In this document: one piece after another, positions 12,383 to 24,690 of the stretch
Layout: the number at the start of each line of letters is the position of its first letter
Position numbering within the stretch: the stretch's first letter is position 1
The notes under the pieces: generated by a model
What the model was told of the DNA's origin: nothing
Database searches by the model: none
What the model saw: only the letters and a program-made list of their open reading frames with translations
Made by a program: the position numbers and the translations under genes
DNA from: Paragonimus westermani
Lineage: Eukaryota > Platyhelminthes > Trematoda > Plagiorchiida > Troglotrematidae
Direction of reading: 5' to 3'
NCBI GenBank assembly: GCA_008508345.1
Contig: QNGE01001325.1
Coordinates: 18,489-82,488, forward strand
Length of the DNA stretch: 64,000 nt

Positions 12383-15300
12383 ATGCTAGAAGCTTACAAA
12401 TTACATATTAGGACTCAGTTATTCACTCAACCCACTGTCTCATGGAGTATGTGTGAAAGTATCCAAGACATGAATTGTCCAAGCACGACCTCCAACGCCA
12501 CTGATAAGCGAAGTATTTATCAAATATGACAGACTACTTGTTAATATTTGATTAGTATAATTTTTAACTATCCTCAATTTGTTCATTCCAGTAAGCTAAT
12601 ACATTCTATCGAAACGTATACCCTTTTATCAAGTTAACTAATGAACAACAGATGTACAAATTTTTTTACGCCTATAACATCTGACTGAACAAAAACAAAC
12701 AAGAACTACTGTGTTTCACTTGATCCTCACAGACAGCAAGGTAAACAAGGTTCCACCATGTCTCTTGATTGTTCGTTTGTGTTTAATCAAGCACGTACAT
12801 ATCTTTCGTTCTGTTCACATAAACTGTGGCCTTTCATGGAAGACGTATTCAATTTTGTATACAATGTTTGTTCTGAAGTTTCCCCTCTAACCATACTGTC
12901 ACTTGAAATGTAGTGAACACTGGTTTGTACTATAGGTGCGTTATTTTCTTTTCAGTGTGTTCATTATACATATGTTGGAGCAGTTGAAGCTTTTTCGTGC
13001 AGGGCAGAATTTAAGACCAATGTTTCCTACAGTAGGCTTTATGTTTGTGGATTTCCATATTACATAAGTACCGACTGAATAGATGATTGGCAGATCACTA
13101 TTTGGTTACCAGCGTCTTCCCTCAATGGTTTATTCCAGATCCTCGGTTGTTCTTTCTGTTGCTTTTTTTCATAACCATTTAACATGAACAAATAAACGAT
13201 GCTTCTGTACGTTGGTGACGCAACTAGTTGGCTGGTTGTAAACTGTTTACGAAAAGTAGAAATTATGCAAAACGACATGAACTATGAAACCAGTAATTTG
13301 CATGAAATAACATGCCATTAACCGTTAACAAGTGTACTGTCATGTATATCCATCATCAAAACTGTGTTGGCTACTATCATGGTAAGTCTAGACTGATCGT
13401 CTTCATATGTAAACTAATCGTAGGAACTACGATGACAAACATATTAGGTTTGCCTTTAATTTGAGCTGTTTTGGCTAAAAAGCTTTGGTCACTTTGATCC
13501 TTCTATAAATTAGTTATGAAACCTCCTACCATAAAACATGTGTCAAAGGCAGACAATTTCTGGAGTTACAGTTGGTTACTGTGTAGACAGAACTTTGTAG
13601 TCAGAACTTGCACATACTCAGAACCTAATTGCAGAAATGTGTCCTGATGACCTAATCAGTTTTCAGCTCACAACTCTACTGGCTCGGCAAATCCGTGAGA
13701 AACAACCCACACTCGATGATTTCTGGTCAGTTGACATACATGTCTATCACAATATTGTCTCAACGTTAGTTTCTGATGCACTTGTACTCCTTCTTCTTTC
13801 TGGACTTTCTCTCAGTTCGTTTCTGTTAACTTTTAAAATACTTGCGTACACCGTCCCGAACAGTATGTTTCCTAAATAGCGCAGCCATGGGAATGCACAC
13901 ACACTGCTTATCGTACCCACTGTTCAAACATTTGAACCTGTAAGACATTTCTCCACATTTCCAAAACCCTTCGGCATTGCAAAGTGTCAGTTTTCTTCTA
14001 AACCTAATTCGGTAATAGATTGGCTAGCAGATTGAGCACAAAATTCATCAGCTCAGATCATGAGAATTATCCTTGTGCCCAGCTATTCGGACCGTAGTGC
14101 CTCTTCACGTTTGGATTGTTCCAGAAGTGGTCGCGACCTTTCTCTTGGCTTACTTGCATGTGTTCTCTCCGTGTGCCACTTATCAACAAGTATTTAAATT
14201 GTGAAACCTGAGTTCGTCTTATGTGTGTTGAAGTGGGTTTATGAATTCAAACATCGATAATTCAGTAAATCTGACTGTCCTATTCTTGTTCAGAGGAGTT
14301 TATATTCGAACCCTGTGTTGGCCAAAAAATCAACACCAGAGCACTCAATGAGTAAATCAGACCTACTCTGATCGGTCGTTTTGAACGTTGTTCACTTAAA
14401 AAAGTGGCACAGACACACAATAGAGATTACGAAGAAACATGGAAACAGACGACGCATTACCACAATCAAGTTCTTACGACTGACACTAGTGGTAAGGACA
14501 AGCACAAGGGAATGGAAGAGCACACAGGGGGGGGGTGAAAAGCCGCACGAATATAAAACGAGAATTAAAACGGAATACACGAACAAGCAACCCAAACAGT
14601 CCTGAGTACGATTCACTATGCCAGACGCAAGCACATTTAGTTAATAGTGTATAGCTGGAAGAAAGCTTGTGTAATATTGTTTCAATTTTAGCATTTTTGA
14701 GCCCGGAACGTAAACGATACATTGGCTATCAGATCGTGACTTCCAGCACCAACCAGCACACAAACAGACCACAAGGTTTACAACCATGGGTTAACATATG
14801 CGAAACGTGTCTGAGCCAACGCATCGAGAAAGGCATGAATGTCGAGTTTAGAGAGTGGCAAACACAAGCAGGTTACATTCTGTATTGTTCATGCTCTAGT
14901 CCATCCCATCCTGCTCAGACTTATGCAACACCAGTAGTTAAACATCCTTTTTATGGGATTATCAAAATTTATCGGGAAAACTGCTCATGTGGTAGTAATG
15001 TTGTTGTCATTCGTTACAAAATTATCAAGACCATAACCGAATCACAAGTGGCTTAAGCCTGAACACTTTCCAAGCTTTGTCCACAATGTTTGCGATTTTA
15101 TCAAACAACCTACAAACGCTGACATGCCTAACTTTAACAAGTGGTAATCATTATTGAATGCAAGCACTGACTTCCGCCACTCCCTTAGCAGTACTTCATA
15201 TTCTCTAATTGCAGAAAATAAGCAAGACTAACCAATTAAAACCTCTACTGTACGTAAAGTAATTTGAAGTGTATTGCGGAGTAGGGTGGTATCCTATACA

Positions 15301-16199
15301 TGCTTTAAGTTCCCAAATCCAACACCCGTTAGCAGCATCACTGTTCATTGTTTACAGTCAGCCTGAGCTCTGTCTAAAATGTTGTCTATTGTTAATCATC
15401 TACAAAAGTCAGAGCTGGTTGATCCTGCCTAACTTCACCTGAAATTCTAAAAATCAGTGATAAAGCGCCTTGAGTCATTGCCATCCCCAAACGTGACAAT
15501 CGATTACTGATGGGTATATGCACACATCTTTAGAATAACATTTTGTTGGACACTGTAAGAAAACGGCTGTATCAACTGGATCAACTACAACACAGGCGTA
15601 TGTCTTCAACAGAAACTAGTAGTTTTTGTGGCAGCAGCCACGAAACCGGTGGTGTGCTTCCAACGCATTTCGACCATTAGACATATCACCTCTACCAACG
15701 TACCCTGTAAAACTATAATGTCGTCTAGGAGCCTGAAGCAATGCAACTCTTCACATAGTCCCAATAAATACTCTTGGCATCCACACTGGTCCACGGATTC
15801 TATTGAGCCCAAAATAAAAACGCACTGCTGACTCTAAAACGGGTTAGTAACTACAAAATTTTATAGTACTGAGAAGCTTACCAGTAGTGTTTTGAGAGTA
15901 ATATAGCGTTATATATGTAACTAAGAGGTTAACCATTCCGTTATTTTACAGTCTACTTCACAATGTAGAGGCGGGTCTGCATCGTGTTGGTTCCATTCGT
16001 GAGCAGCTTTCTTCGATTCTGTTTGTTTGAACCAGTTGCACTGAGCCTTTTGATAAACTGATAACATCAGTTGGTTACAACGTAGATCATAAACTTTATT
16101 GAAAATAAACAGGAACAACTTGACTGTTGTAAGGAAACCCCTATACTGTTTCACCCTGAAATTGAGGAGGTACCAAGTAGCAATATATATTGACTACAG
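12383..16199. other. No supported gene
   Basis: No recognisable domain. A 129-codon frame at 14667-15056 (+) and a frame at 13637-13879 (+) preceded by a cag acceptor-like site are the only stretches that look at all coding, and neither matches a family I know. A run of seven G lies near 14527. Confidence 0.45.
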
Positions 16200-16629
16200 T
16201 TGTTAACTGAAGTTTGTGTTGCTGGTGTTAAATGCATATATGTTGTACGTAGTTTTGGATGTATTAAAACTTCGTTCGTCTACTCACGGTATTGTTGTTA
16301 CTCCGCAAAAACCAACTGTGGGGTTTGGTCCGAGTACGTTTATGATTACTTTGTAACACGCAGCCGAAACCATCAAGTGCACACGTGTTAAATTTGAATT
16401 GTGTAACAGGGAGTGCTGTTACGTTGTTGGCGCCGTTTTAGTTTCCGTTTGTGTAAGTCGTGTACATGGCCTACCGGGCCTTTGGCTTACACTTGTTCAT
16501 ATTGTTTCCTTTCACAGGACTTTTGTTGAGACCGCTATTCCGAAAGATCGCTATTCCCCGGTGTGTCCACGTTACCCAAATTTAGTCCACAAGTTTAATG
16601 GATAATCAGAACAGAAGCAACCGGCTTGC
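16200..16629 (+). other. Possible leader or LTR region of gypsy element C
   Basis: This stretch lies directly upstream of the element C gag remnant and has no coding signal I can name. By position it should hold the 5' LTR and leader, but I found no second copy of it in the window, so this is inference from placement only. Confidence 0.25.
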
Positions 16630-17230
16630 ATGTTACGTTATTATGTACTTCGAGCTGCTACGGTGAATTCTTGTGATGTATTTTACACTTTAAAAAATTT
16701 CTGTGTTCACCGACATTCACGAGATATCCAGGATTACTCTGAGCTTTTTGAAATTTGGAGTGTTAAATTTAAATATGTCAGGAACGGTAAAAAATCACTA
16801 CACCTTCTCACACCCGTTGGCAAAGATGGCAAAGTTTTGAATACAAATCTAACGTTTGGTAATTCCTACATTCCATTTTTTCCTCTGAGGATCTACTTTC
16901 GAGCGTGTTCGGCTGCCCGATTTCAAAACTGCATGAACAAGTAAATTTTGTACTTGAACGAAAAACGACCATCAGTTAGTTCTTGATTTGTACTTTATAT
17001 TCAACATCAGGCTACATGATGTAATCTTAGTGGCTAAATGTACATTCAGCTGAGACGCCAATTCTTTGCAGAACTCAGTGCCTCTTGTCACTAGTACAAG
17101 TTATTACTGCTATACAAACCGCTCTTCCAGTCAGATAGATCCCTGTATGTATGTATTCAAGATGTTAGGGTTGCTAGCGATGCTAGAAGATGGGCACAAA
17201 AACACAATCGATAGTTTGAAAAAGGTACCC
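16630..17230 (+). pseudogene. Element C gag remnant
   Basis: The frame at 16630-16944 contains EIWSVKFKYVRNGKKSLHLL and then VGKDGKVLNTNL, the pattern of a gypsy gag core where helices are followed by a short linker. Beyond its stop, about 16980-17120, comes a continuation with repeated stops that still shows the conserved IQHQAT..CNLSG..YIQLRR pattern of gag proteins. It is too broken to be translated. The start codon is not identifiable. Confidence 0.6.
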
Positions 17231-17639
17231 AGTTGAATGAATGCAGCTACTGGATTACCTTAGTGTAAGCGAAATGTTCAACTGTGAAATGACTTTAAGT
17301 CCTGTGGCCATGAAAATCTTTGACCAAATACCCATTCCGCATTTCCGGATAATACAAATGTGAAGGTATGGGCTAGGTTCAAACCGTTCACCGAAGTTTG
17401 AAAGTATGCTGGGTCCATACTTCTTCGGAAGAGCAAAGTCTATAATCTGACCTTTAATTCAACACCTTACTATAAATTTGGACAATTTCACTGAGCCTAC
17501 TTACCCCATTACACTTCACTTTAACAAAAACGGTGGTCCTGAACTTTCAGGGATTAATGACACCAGGAATGTTGAGTCTGCTATTAAGACACATCTTATG
17601 AAGAGGCTTAAATCAGTCCTTGATATCTACTGATTCTCC

Positions 17640-17800
17640 TGTTAAATGTGTTACTGGGCATGCTTTAACTGTTCGTGGCAATTATGAACTTTCAGTCGCA
17701 AATACACAGTCCACTACTCATACATTTTTCCTTTTGTATTGATTCCGGACCAGTTTTTATTTATTTTAAGTATATGAAAATCTTGATGCTTTCTTGTGCA
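17640..17800 (+). pseudogene. Element C retropepsin remnant
   Basis: The segment has VTGHALTVRGNYELSV and HTFPFVLIPD, which match the flap and C-terminal strand region of gypsy aspartic proteases. The catalytic Asp-Thr/Ser-Gly region upstream is not recognisable. Confidence 0.5.
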
Positions 17801-17899
17801 TTGCCTGTTGGACCTTCTGAGACCGAAACTCGTGAACTGACTTTGCGGTGTCCGGAACCATACGGCAGTACCCGAATCAAACCAAATGGCTTTAACGTA

Positions 17900-18720
17900 T
17901 TCGATTTGTTTCTTTCCATGGTGCATCGCTTAGCTTCCTGTGTTGTTCATAATAGGTCGTCTGAACCGATTAGAAAAGAAAACACTGGCTTCTGTGGGAT
18001 CATTTACATTGGTTGCTCCAAACACCCCATTGCTTTAAACATATGTTCCCTTTAAGCGGTTGTACGGCAAAGGAACTAGGAGACATTCTCTACCGATCTG
18101 TTGGTTCGACACACTTTTTGGAATCCAATCTCGAACATTCACACACACAAATTTCTGTTGGCAGTGGTTAATCTCCAAACTACAACAAACGCTCAGTTCA
18201 CTGTTTTTGGGTGCAACATTTTCCATTTTGGATTGCATGTTTCTCCAGTAAACTTTCAAGATGTAGTGAACAGTCATTGCTAACCTCAAATCTATTGCAG
18301 TTTACCAGCGTTATTTTAATGTGCGTAGCTCTGCCGGAGGTACCGATGATGATAAATTGTTTTTTAGTTATAAGAGTATACATACATCGTCACCATTAAT
18401 AATGAGAAGTGTCTTTTCAGTGCTGCAAAATTTTCCTATCCTGGATACTTGGATAATGACACCCGGCTTCGACTTGATCTCAAGCGCTTTTCATTTCTTT
18501 TAATGACTCCTCCTTCGAAGACTGTTGAGAAATTGCCTTTACTTATGGATTCACTTCAATAATATCCTCGTTTTAGCTCGAATTATGCCCAAAGAACAGG
18601 TTTTCTCTTTTCAGCTATTCCTCAAAACACATTTGTGTAGTCAAGTTTATCAGAAGTTATGGTGTGTCGTCTGCTAAACTTCCTCATCACAAGTGCTACT
18701 GTGTGACCGTTTTCTTCTAA
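17900..18720 (+). pseudogene. Element C reverse transcriptase remnant
   Basis: The RT is spread over several frames. CTAKELGDILYRSVGSTHF (about 18060-18115) is the segment leading into the palm, FGLHVSPVNFQDVV (about 18222-18270) the following core motif, and the thumb/connection appears at about 18430-18700 with LPLLMDSLQ and FSSNYAQRTGFLF. The catalytic loop, normally Tyr-x-Asp-Asp, reads as Val-Tyr-Gln-Arg-Tyr, so the aspartates are gone. Confidence 0.65.
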
Positions 18721-18759
18721 ACTTCCACGTGATGCGATTACGCACGCGTCACACACGGA

Positions 18760-19084
18760 CACAGGTGCTAAGTTAGGTTGAGATGGCCACATAGGTCTGT
18801 AAGTTTTGAGATGCCTTAGTCAACTTAAGCATGGCTACGCTCAAAGTCAGTCAGAAACGTGCGCGATTTATTGGGCTGTGGCTTGTCTTCACAAATGCAG
18901 CTTTGGTTCGCGAGATGCAATTATCTCCAACGACGAGACACTAAAGTTTCCTTATGTGCCGATTGTCACTGAACGTATTTCTTATTACCATTGTTTTACT
19001 ACATTGTTGATTATAAGATATACATTTGCGTTCGAGAGACAAATAGCTGACTTGTTCAAATGCAGGGTGTTGTTGCTGCGTTGA
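18760..19084 (+). pseudogene. Element C RNase H remnant
   Basis: The 92-codon frame at 18806-19084 contains HGYAQSQSETCAIYWAVACL and FGSRDAIISNDETLKF, the gypsy RNase H signature in which Glu and Asp residues hold the metal. The normal Ser-Asp-His before the second motif is changed to Ser-Asn-Asp. Confidence 0.7.
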
Positions 19085-19276
19085 AATTTGATGGAACTGA
19101 ATGAAATGTTTTATCGTTCTTTTCGTTACGAATTGGTTTCACTGCTCTGACCTCCAGTATATACATATATACATGTAATTCAACAACACACGATCTGTGT
19201 AGTCGTGGCTTGTTGCGTTTTACAATTCCTATACGTTCAGTTGTTATTTTATTTAGTTCAAGTCTGACGTCGAACT

Positions 19277-20050
19277 TTGGAACAACTTACAACGATTAAT
19301 GAAACCGATCAATTACAGTTCTATTCAGAAGTCCGTGAATTGGATGATAATTTAGGATGGTTTTACATTTGGTATCTCATAAAATCCGATTTGGACGAGA
19401 AGGCAAAGAAGATTGCTTACTTGTTAAATTCTGCTCTAGTCAGAAACTTGACCTTTTCGGGGTCACTAGTCAATTTTTTATATCCTGTGATAGAGGAAAT
19501 ACATTTCCAATATTCAAAAATGGTAGGTTCTGCGGCAGTTAGATTAACCAAACTCAGTGTACTGATTCGGACAGAATCTCAATCCATCTGTGATTTCATC
19601 CTAGAGTTGTAAACACAGGTAGCTAAATGTGAATAAAATATCCAGTTGGTGAATCAGATAGGGGGTCGACTGATTGTTGCTATTAACTTGCCAGAGTCAC
19701 AAAAGAAATTCCTCTTACAGCATGACCAAAGGTTTCATGCCATTCGTAAAATGTGTGAATCATTTGAGGATGCGACAGGAGTTACGAAGGCCACTGCGGA
19801 TATCTTGTACAAGTATTTGAAAAGCAACAATATGAGACTAAAGCAGGTTTACAGATTCGAACATCATATTGATTTGCGTGCTCTGAGAACATTCGTTCAC
19901 TTTTCTAAACAGAATAACGGGATCTCTGTGTTACAATGAATTGAGAACTACGATTATTGTGGAGGCAATCGTCCTCGGTGTTCTTGTTCACAGAGATGGG
20001 CAAAATGCTTTATCTGTAGCGAAGTAGATCCAAACTTTTAGCATTTAACA
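19277..20050 (+). pseudogene. Element A gag with zinc-knuckle remnant
   Basis: Two open stretches (19277-19612 and 19646-19939) line up as one gag split by a stop and a frameshift. Motifs include IRTESQSICDFILEL, RLIVAINLPESQKKFLLQHD and RKMCESFEDATGVTKATAD, typical of fluke gypsy gag. After another stop at 19939 the zinc-knuckle part follows, with YDYCGGNRPRCSC and WAKCFIC, where the last Cys/His ligands are lost. Confidence 0.7.
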
Positions 20051-20119
20051 ACGCAGTCTAATTTCAACATACAATCATTGACCCAACATATTTCCACTCT
20101 TTCTGTATCAAATTTTGCT

Positions 20120-20503
20120 CGAGATACTTCTCATGTTTTAGAAACATTAGTGTTTGACAAAAGCCATAATTTCACCGTTGATATCGTTAGTGCTGAGTTA
20201 TTAATCTCACACTCAGATTCAAGTGAATTTAACCTGGATGCCGTTCTTCAGATCACACGACTACAAATTCGTAGTATTACTGGTCACTCACTGCTTATTT
20301 AAGGTTGTTGGACTGCATTAATGAAGTCGCCTGATGTTATCTCTATCGACCGTCAATTTGTGGTCTCAAGCTCATATTCTTTTATCCTTGGACTTGAAGT
20401 TTCACGCATACTACACTCAGACATTTCTCTGATAACATTAGTGAATGAGGCTAACATTAAAAAACTTATGTTGAACCGTTCTAAAGTCATAGGGGGAATG
20501 TGA
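20120..20503 (+). pseudogene. Element A retropepsin remnant
   Basis: FTVDIVSAELLISH occupies the place of the catalytic Asp-Thr/Ser-Gly loop; the Asp is present but the following two residues are Ile-Val. RLQIRSITGHSLLI and, after a stop at 20300, SYSFILGLEVSRILHSDISL complete the fold. The Ile-Leu-Gly pattern is the second conserved segment of retropepsins. Confidence 0.65.
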
Positions 20504-20574
20504 ATTTTGAGGGTGAAGCCTGAAGCTCCAGGGGGGAACCAGTTTTCCTTGATGGACGAACCAGTCCGTTTGGT

Positions 20575-20910
20575 TTGCGAGAACATTTGCGCAAACAATT
20601 GCCATTTCTGTGTGATAAAGGAGAAGCAACGCGAGTTGAATCATTGAACCGGGTGACTCCGATTGTGAAGCTACTGAAGACCGATGGAATTACGCCGAGA
20701 AGTTGTCACGACTACAATTTGACATTGAATACACCTCTACTGCAACGTACTTGCACAAGAAGAAGAGTCCAAGTATGTACTGTATTCTTTGTCAAGTTAT
20801 AACTTGTTGATTGAGACTTTCGATCATCATCCTAATCAGTTCAATCCCAAACACCTCACGAAACTAGCTGTTGGCCTGAACTTATCCAAGTACTTCATTT
20901 CCGTGTAACT
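20575..20910 (+). pseudogene. Element A reverse transcriptase, N-terminal part
   Basis: LNRVTPIVKLLKTDGITPR followed by HDYNLTLNTPLLQRTCT is the fingers region of a gypsy RT (proline-rich entry, then a Gly/Asp-Tyr stretch). A frameshift then leads to EEESKYVLYSLSSYNL and a fading palm. The rest of pol is absent. Confidence 0.65.
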
Positions 20911-20937
20911 GGAGTCAGATTTCCATAACTTCCTACG

Positions 20938-21710
20938 ATGGATTCCCGTCCGCGTGGAGGTCCGAATGATTATTTTTCGCCAAGAGAAAACGAAGACCAA
21001 TCAGAGCATTTTCATGTGTGATATCTCACTGGGAAAGAGCTGAAGATGGGAAAGAAAGTTGCTCACCTCCTCATCGTAAGTGGAAAGAATGCGTGTAGCT
21101 TGTTTAAAAATTTACCAACCTCTGATTCACCCGTTACTTTCTCTTACGAATCCTCAAAGACAACGCCGCTGCTCCCATACGTTCAACCTGTAAAGTTTGA
21201 AGCAGCTTAACGAACCAAAGTTCATAACCGCATAACGAAGGTAAATCATGATATCAGGCATTTCACTTTTGAAAATCGGACTCAAGCAACTTGGTGTAAT
21301 TCTGAGAACCAGCTATAAGTCCAATTTTTTGACCGGTTGATCGCTGGAATAAATATTCGTAATCTACAACAGAAGTTTCGCTAATTCCGAATTCGACTGT
21401 CCAGTAAGCTACAGCATTGTGCACACAATATCAGGATGTCAGGCTTTTGCGATAGATGAGCCGTTGGTTTCATGCAACTACAATTTGAGAAGGTCTTGTC
21501 AAAAGGGCTACTGTCCAATAAGGTACACATTCGAAATGCAGTTTGCGGTGATCAACTTGCACCTGATTCGTGTTGCCTAACAGCGGAACAGCTGTATGTC
21601 ATGTGGTAACAAACATTCTCAATTGACTTGTGGACTTCAAAACACCAAATGTCACAATTGTGGTAAAAACGATCAAATTTAATCCGTTTGTCACGGTCCA
21701 AAATTTTTTT
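20938..21710 (+). pseudogene. Element B gag with CCHC knuckles
   Basis: An ATG at 20938 opens MDSRPRGGPNDYFSPRENED, which looks like a gag N-terminus. Downstream in broken frames are GKELKMGKKVAHLL, LLPYVQPVKFEAA and RLIAGINIRNLQQKF, the core of fluke gypsy gag. At about 21595-21690 two knuckles follow: SCGNKHSQLTC and CHNCGKNDQI, a stop, then SVC. The histidine of the second knuckle is Gln. Confidence 0.7.
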
Positions 21711-21824
21711 TTACAACGCTCCCATTTTGACGGTGAAAAATTCAGTTTCGATTTTCACTTGATTGCTCTTGCTGTTGACTCTGTTGATTTTTCTAATCAA
21801 ATTAAATGACCCTATCTTGTTGGT

Positions 21825-21960
21825 AATTCTATTTCACATGCATACACTGTGGACAGTAGCAGCGTGAAATCATTTATCCCTATTGACTTCACAAATTATT
21901 TATAGACGGCGGTTACCCTGGTAGTCGGCATTCACATGATTTCGATTTTCATTTTTATCC
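21825..21960 (+). pseudogene. Element B retropepsin remnant
   Basis: HAYTVDSSSVKSFIPID stands where the protease active site should be; Asp-Ser-Ser replaces Asp-Ser/Thr-Gly, so the glycine is lost. The rest decays into stops. Confidence 0.5.
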
Positions 21961-22439
21961 AACTGTTTGAACCCCTAAGCGACGACTTCCGTCCTATGGA
22001 AATTTGATTGGTTTAAAATTAGTTGTATGTCCAAGTGTGATCAGAATTTACGGAGTGTTACTCCGGAGATTATCAAATGGTTTGCGTATCCTCATTTTTT
22101 TCAAAATATGAAACTTTAGGAAGCTTCTGTCAAAGGTATCACTGAACGTTCCTTGACAATTATTGGTTCTTATTAACTCACACTTTCTGATTCCCAGTCA
22201 GGTGTTAACAGTTGATATGTCTCACCTATTGTTCGTGAGCTGTTGATTGTTAGTTTAAAATGCACCAGACTTTTGAACATCCCTCTTTCAGTACTTTCGG
22301 GTGCAAACAGATAAAAATTGTGCAACCGGCTCCCTCAGTGTGTGAAAGTTTCTGATGGTATTCATAACACACCAATCTCGCTTGAATTCGAAGGCAAACT
22401 CATTTTTATGAAGTGATAGATAATGTCTTTCAGGTTAGC

Positions 22440-23171
22440 TGAACACCTTGGGGAAACAGCTAATCAACTAGTAGAAGAGATATCAGCAACTTTGTAGTCT
22501 TCCACTTGGGCTATTCCCATTGTGACTTCGTTTGAACGCGACGGTAAAACTCAACAAATTTTCAGTGAGTGTCGACCCACTCTCAAAAGATTCCTTTCGC
22601 AGAGAGTTTGTGCCACTGCTGAACCAAAGAACATCCTGCATCAATCTGCTGGTTCAAAATATTTTTCCAAGCTTTATTTAAAAGACGTTTTTCGACATAT
22701 TCCACTTGATGAGGATACCAATGCTTTGACAGCCACCATTACTCCTTTCAGACGGTTTCGTTATAATTTTCTGCCATTTTATCTGATTGTATCGCTGGTT
22801 ATACTTGAAGATGCTGTGAATACCAGTACTCCCAATCCAGAAGGTAATTCCGTCCGTCATGATGATGTTATTGTGCACTCGTCAAACATGTCTATTCACG
22901 ACGAACGACTGTATGCTCTACTCGAACGTTCTACCTCTTTAAACGTTGCTAAGAATTCTTACACATTCTTTTTAATGCACCTAAGTTGCCGTGTTTAAAA
23001 TTTCTCGTTACCGAGAATGATTATTGTCCGCTGTGTGATCATTTTTTAATTCTGTCCAAGGTATCCATTTCAACGACTTTTGATGAGTTTCCTTCATTAA
23101 TGGGTTCGCTTCGTTATTATTGTTGGTTTATTAGCAGTTTCGTTGTTTCGGCGAAACATCAGTCTTACTGA
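22440..23171 (+). pseudogene. Element B reverse transcriptase remnant
   Basis: A 158-codon frame at 22522-22998 covers most of the RT: fingers (TSFERDGKTQQIFSECRPTL), palm entry (GSKYFSKLYLKDVFRHIPLD), FRYNFLPF, and the catalytic loop VRHDDVIVHS, in which the usual Tyr is Arg but both aspartates remain. A frameshift near 22990 leads to the connection, KFLVTENDY and LMGSLRYYCWF. The family consensus Lys-Leu/Ile-Asp is Lys-Leu-Tyr at the first catalytic site, so the enzyme would be dead. Confidence 0.8.
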
Positions 23172-23176
23172 GAACA

Positions 23177-23640
23177 ATTTTATGTGGACTAACTTACATG
23201 AACAAACTCTCCGACTTCTGTTGAATTTTCTGTCTTCTGATAGGGTATTACCTACGATTTCCCCAATGTTACCCTCAACATTGATTACTGGTGCCTCATC
23301 TAGAACAAGACAGTCATCCTGATATTTGCATTTCTAGACGTCTCAGCAGACCGTGGATATGCGCAAACACCGAAGAAGGCACTGAGGGTTCAAAGGGCGG
23401 TTATCATACCTCACGGATACTTGTTTGGTGTTCACTTCAAAATGGTCATTGATAATGCGGCTTCTAAATTCCCGAAAAAATCCCCTGCTCGCTCCTCTGT
23501 GGCAGTAGCTTAGCAGTGGTCTGTTACTTTGAGTGTGTGGACGTATAATTTGCATCATCGTAGTAAAAAATTCATTCTCGATGTTGACCATTTATCTCGG
23601 CATGCTGATTCCAGGAAGGTTGGTGACTCAAAGTGTCTAC
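23177..23640 (+). pseudogene. Element B RNase H remnant
   Basis: LHEQTLRLLLNFLSSDRVLP marks the entry to the RNase H region. Fragments in other frames include FKGRLSYL-like and LVFTSKW segments, and the end reads YNLHHRSKKFILDVDHLSRH at about 23550-23605, the His-x-x-Leu-Ser-Arg end of the gypsy RNase H. Confidence 0.55.
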
Positions 23641-23689
23641 AGAATTGACAACTTCCTCTCTCTTTCTAATTTGTTTCGTAGTACTCGGA

Positions 23690-24690
23690 AGTGCTACTAC
23701 GCAATCTTAGGTTCTACAAACCTCGTGATAACATTTGTGTTACTCCCGACAGGCTATTTTGCCCTGGCGATAAGAATTTTACTTCCGTCACATTACGATT
23801 CGCTGTACTAGATAGTTTACAATCCAGTTATTTGGGCATTGAAAAGGTGAAGTCGTATGACCTGTTGGTGGCCAGGAGTGAATGCTGAACTGTGTAACAT
23901 TTCCAGAGGTTGTGGTTGGTGTATACATAAAGCACAACCGTTAGCAGCAAAATTGACACCGTGGCCAATGAGTTGGGAGACGTGGCAACGAATACAAGCT
24001 GACTGTTGTGGTCTACTCTTAGATTAATATTATGGGTCGATTATTCGTTATTCGTGTTCGCCCTGGCCAGAAGTTTATTTCACGTTGTCAGTAACTGCAG
24101 ACTTTATTTTGATTGCGTTGTGAAAAACGTCAGTCTTGAATATGTCCATCACAGACATGTCGATCAGCTTGTTCATCACTTACACATTTCTACCTTTGTT
24201 GTACCTATTGCTGTTACCCATGTTTCTGAATCTGTTCCAGGTTCAAGTACCTTGGTTGAAGATGCGACTGGTAAGGGACTATCACGGTTGTGACTGTCTG
24301 AGCACCTCGGAAATAAACAACGCAAAATCGATGCCAATCCTAGTTTCCATTTAAAATGTGACGAATGTGAGGATTGTTATTGAACCAATTTCTCATCACT
24401 GCTGTTTCATTAAATACTGACAATAATTTCACTCGATAAATAAGTAGCTGGATTTCACAGTTCAAGTTGTTATTAACACTGCGTCGATACTAGTTTTGGG
24501 CTTGTGCTCAGTCAATTACGTCATTGTCGTATTGCTGGATTCATCACAAGTTAACTCCACAACAAAACCGCTCGTCAACTTCTTAGTGACTAGGTTGTCA
24601 CTATGAATCTATGTTCTCGCCTGATATATATTTATGAGGTTCAACATCGATTTTCTAATTACATACAACGTACAGGCTGCTTATTTTGCA
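23690..24690 (+). pseudogene. Element B integrase remnant
   Basis: LDSLQSSYLGIEKVKS (about 23810-23860) fits the zinc-binding HHCC segment. SWETWQRIQADCCG (about 23965-24010) holds the first catalytic aspartate of the core, and weaker core pieces run to 24360. LRHCRIAGFITS and YEVQHRFSNYIQ (about 24515-24670) fit the C-terminal part. Stops and shifts separate all pieces. Confidence 0.6.

Larger units (their letters stand above)
16630..19084 (+). mobile_element. Ty3/gypsy element C, decayed, gag to RNase H
   Basis: Pieces of gag, protease, reverse transcriptase and RNase H occur in the normal gypsy order on the plus strand over 2.5 kb, broken by stops and frameshifts. No integrase follows: the gag of element A starts about 190 bp after the RNase H remnant. 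The protein style (RT region after the catalytic loop, RNase H) is like that of elements A and B and of mag/Gulliver-type gypsy elements of flukes. Confidence 0.75.
19277..20910 (+). mobile_element. Ty3/gypsy element A, decayed, gag to start of RT
   Basis: Gag, a zinc-knuckle region, a protease and the first part of RT follow each other on the plus strand. The element stops in the RT at about 20910, where the gag start codon of element B appears 28 bp later. No LTR could be matched. Confidence 0.75.
20938..24690 (+). mobile_element. Ty3/gypsy element B, decayed, gag to integrase
   Basis: This is the most complete of the three head-to-tail elements: gag, zinc knuckles, protease, RT, RNase H and integrase can all be followed in order over 3.75 kb. 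All are interrupted. I could not define LTRs on either side. Confidence 0.75.

Noticed and set aside
14667..15056. 129-codon frame (+) with several Cys
   Set aside because: The cysteines do not fit a known zinc pattern and there is no family resemblance.
15606..15812. LLDDIIVLQG on the minus strand, resembling an RT catalytic loop
   Set aside because: No RT motif before or after it in any frame.
23343..23591. 82-codon minus-strand frame
   Set aside because: Antisense of the element B RNase H region.
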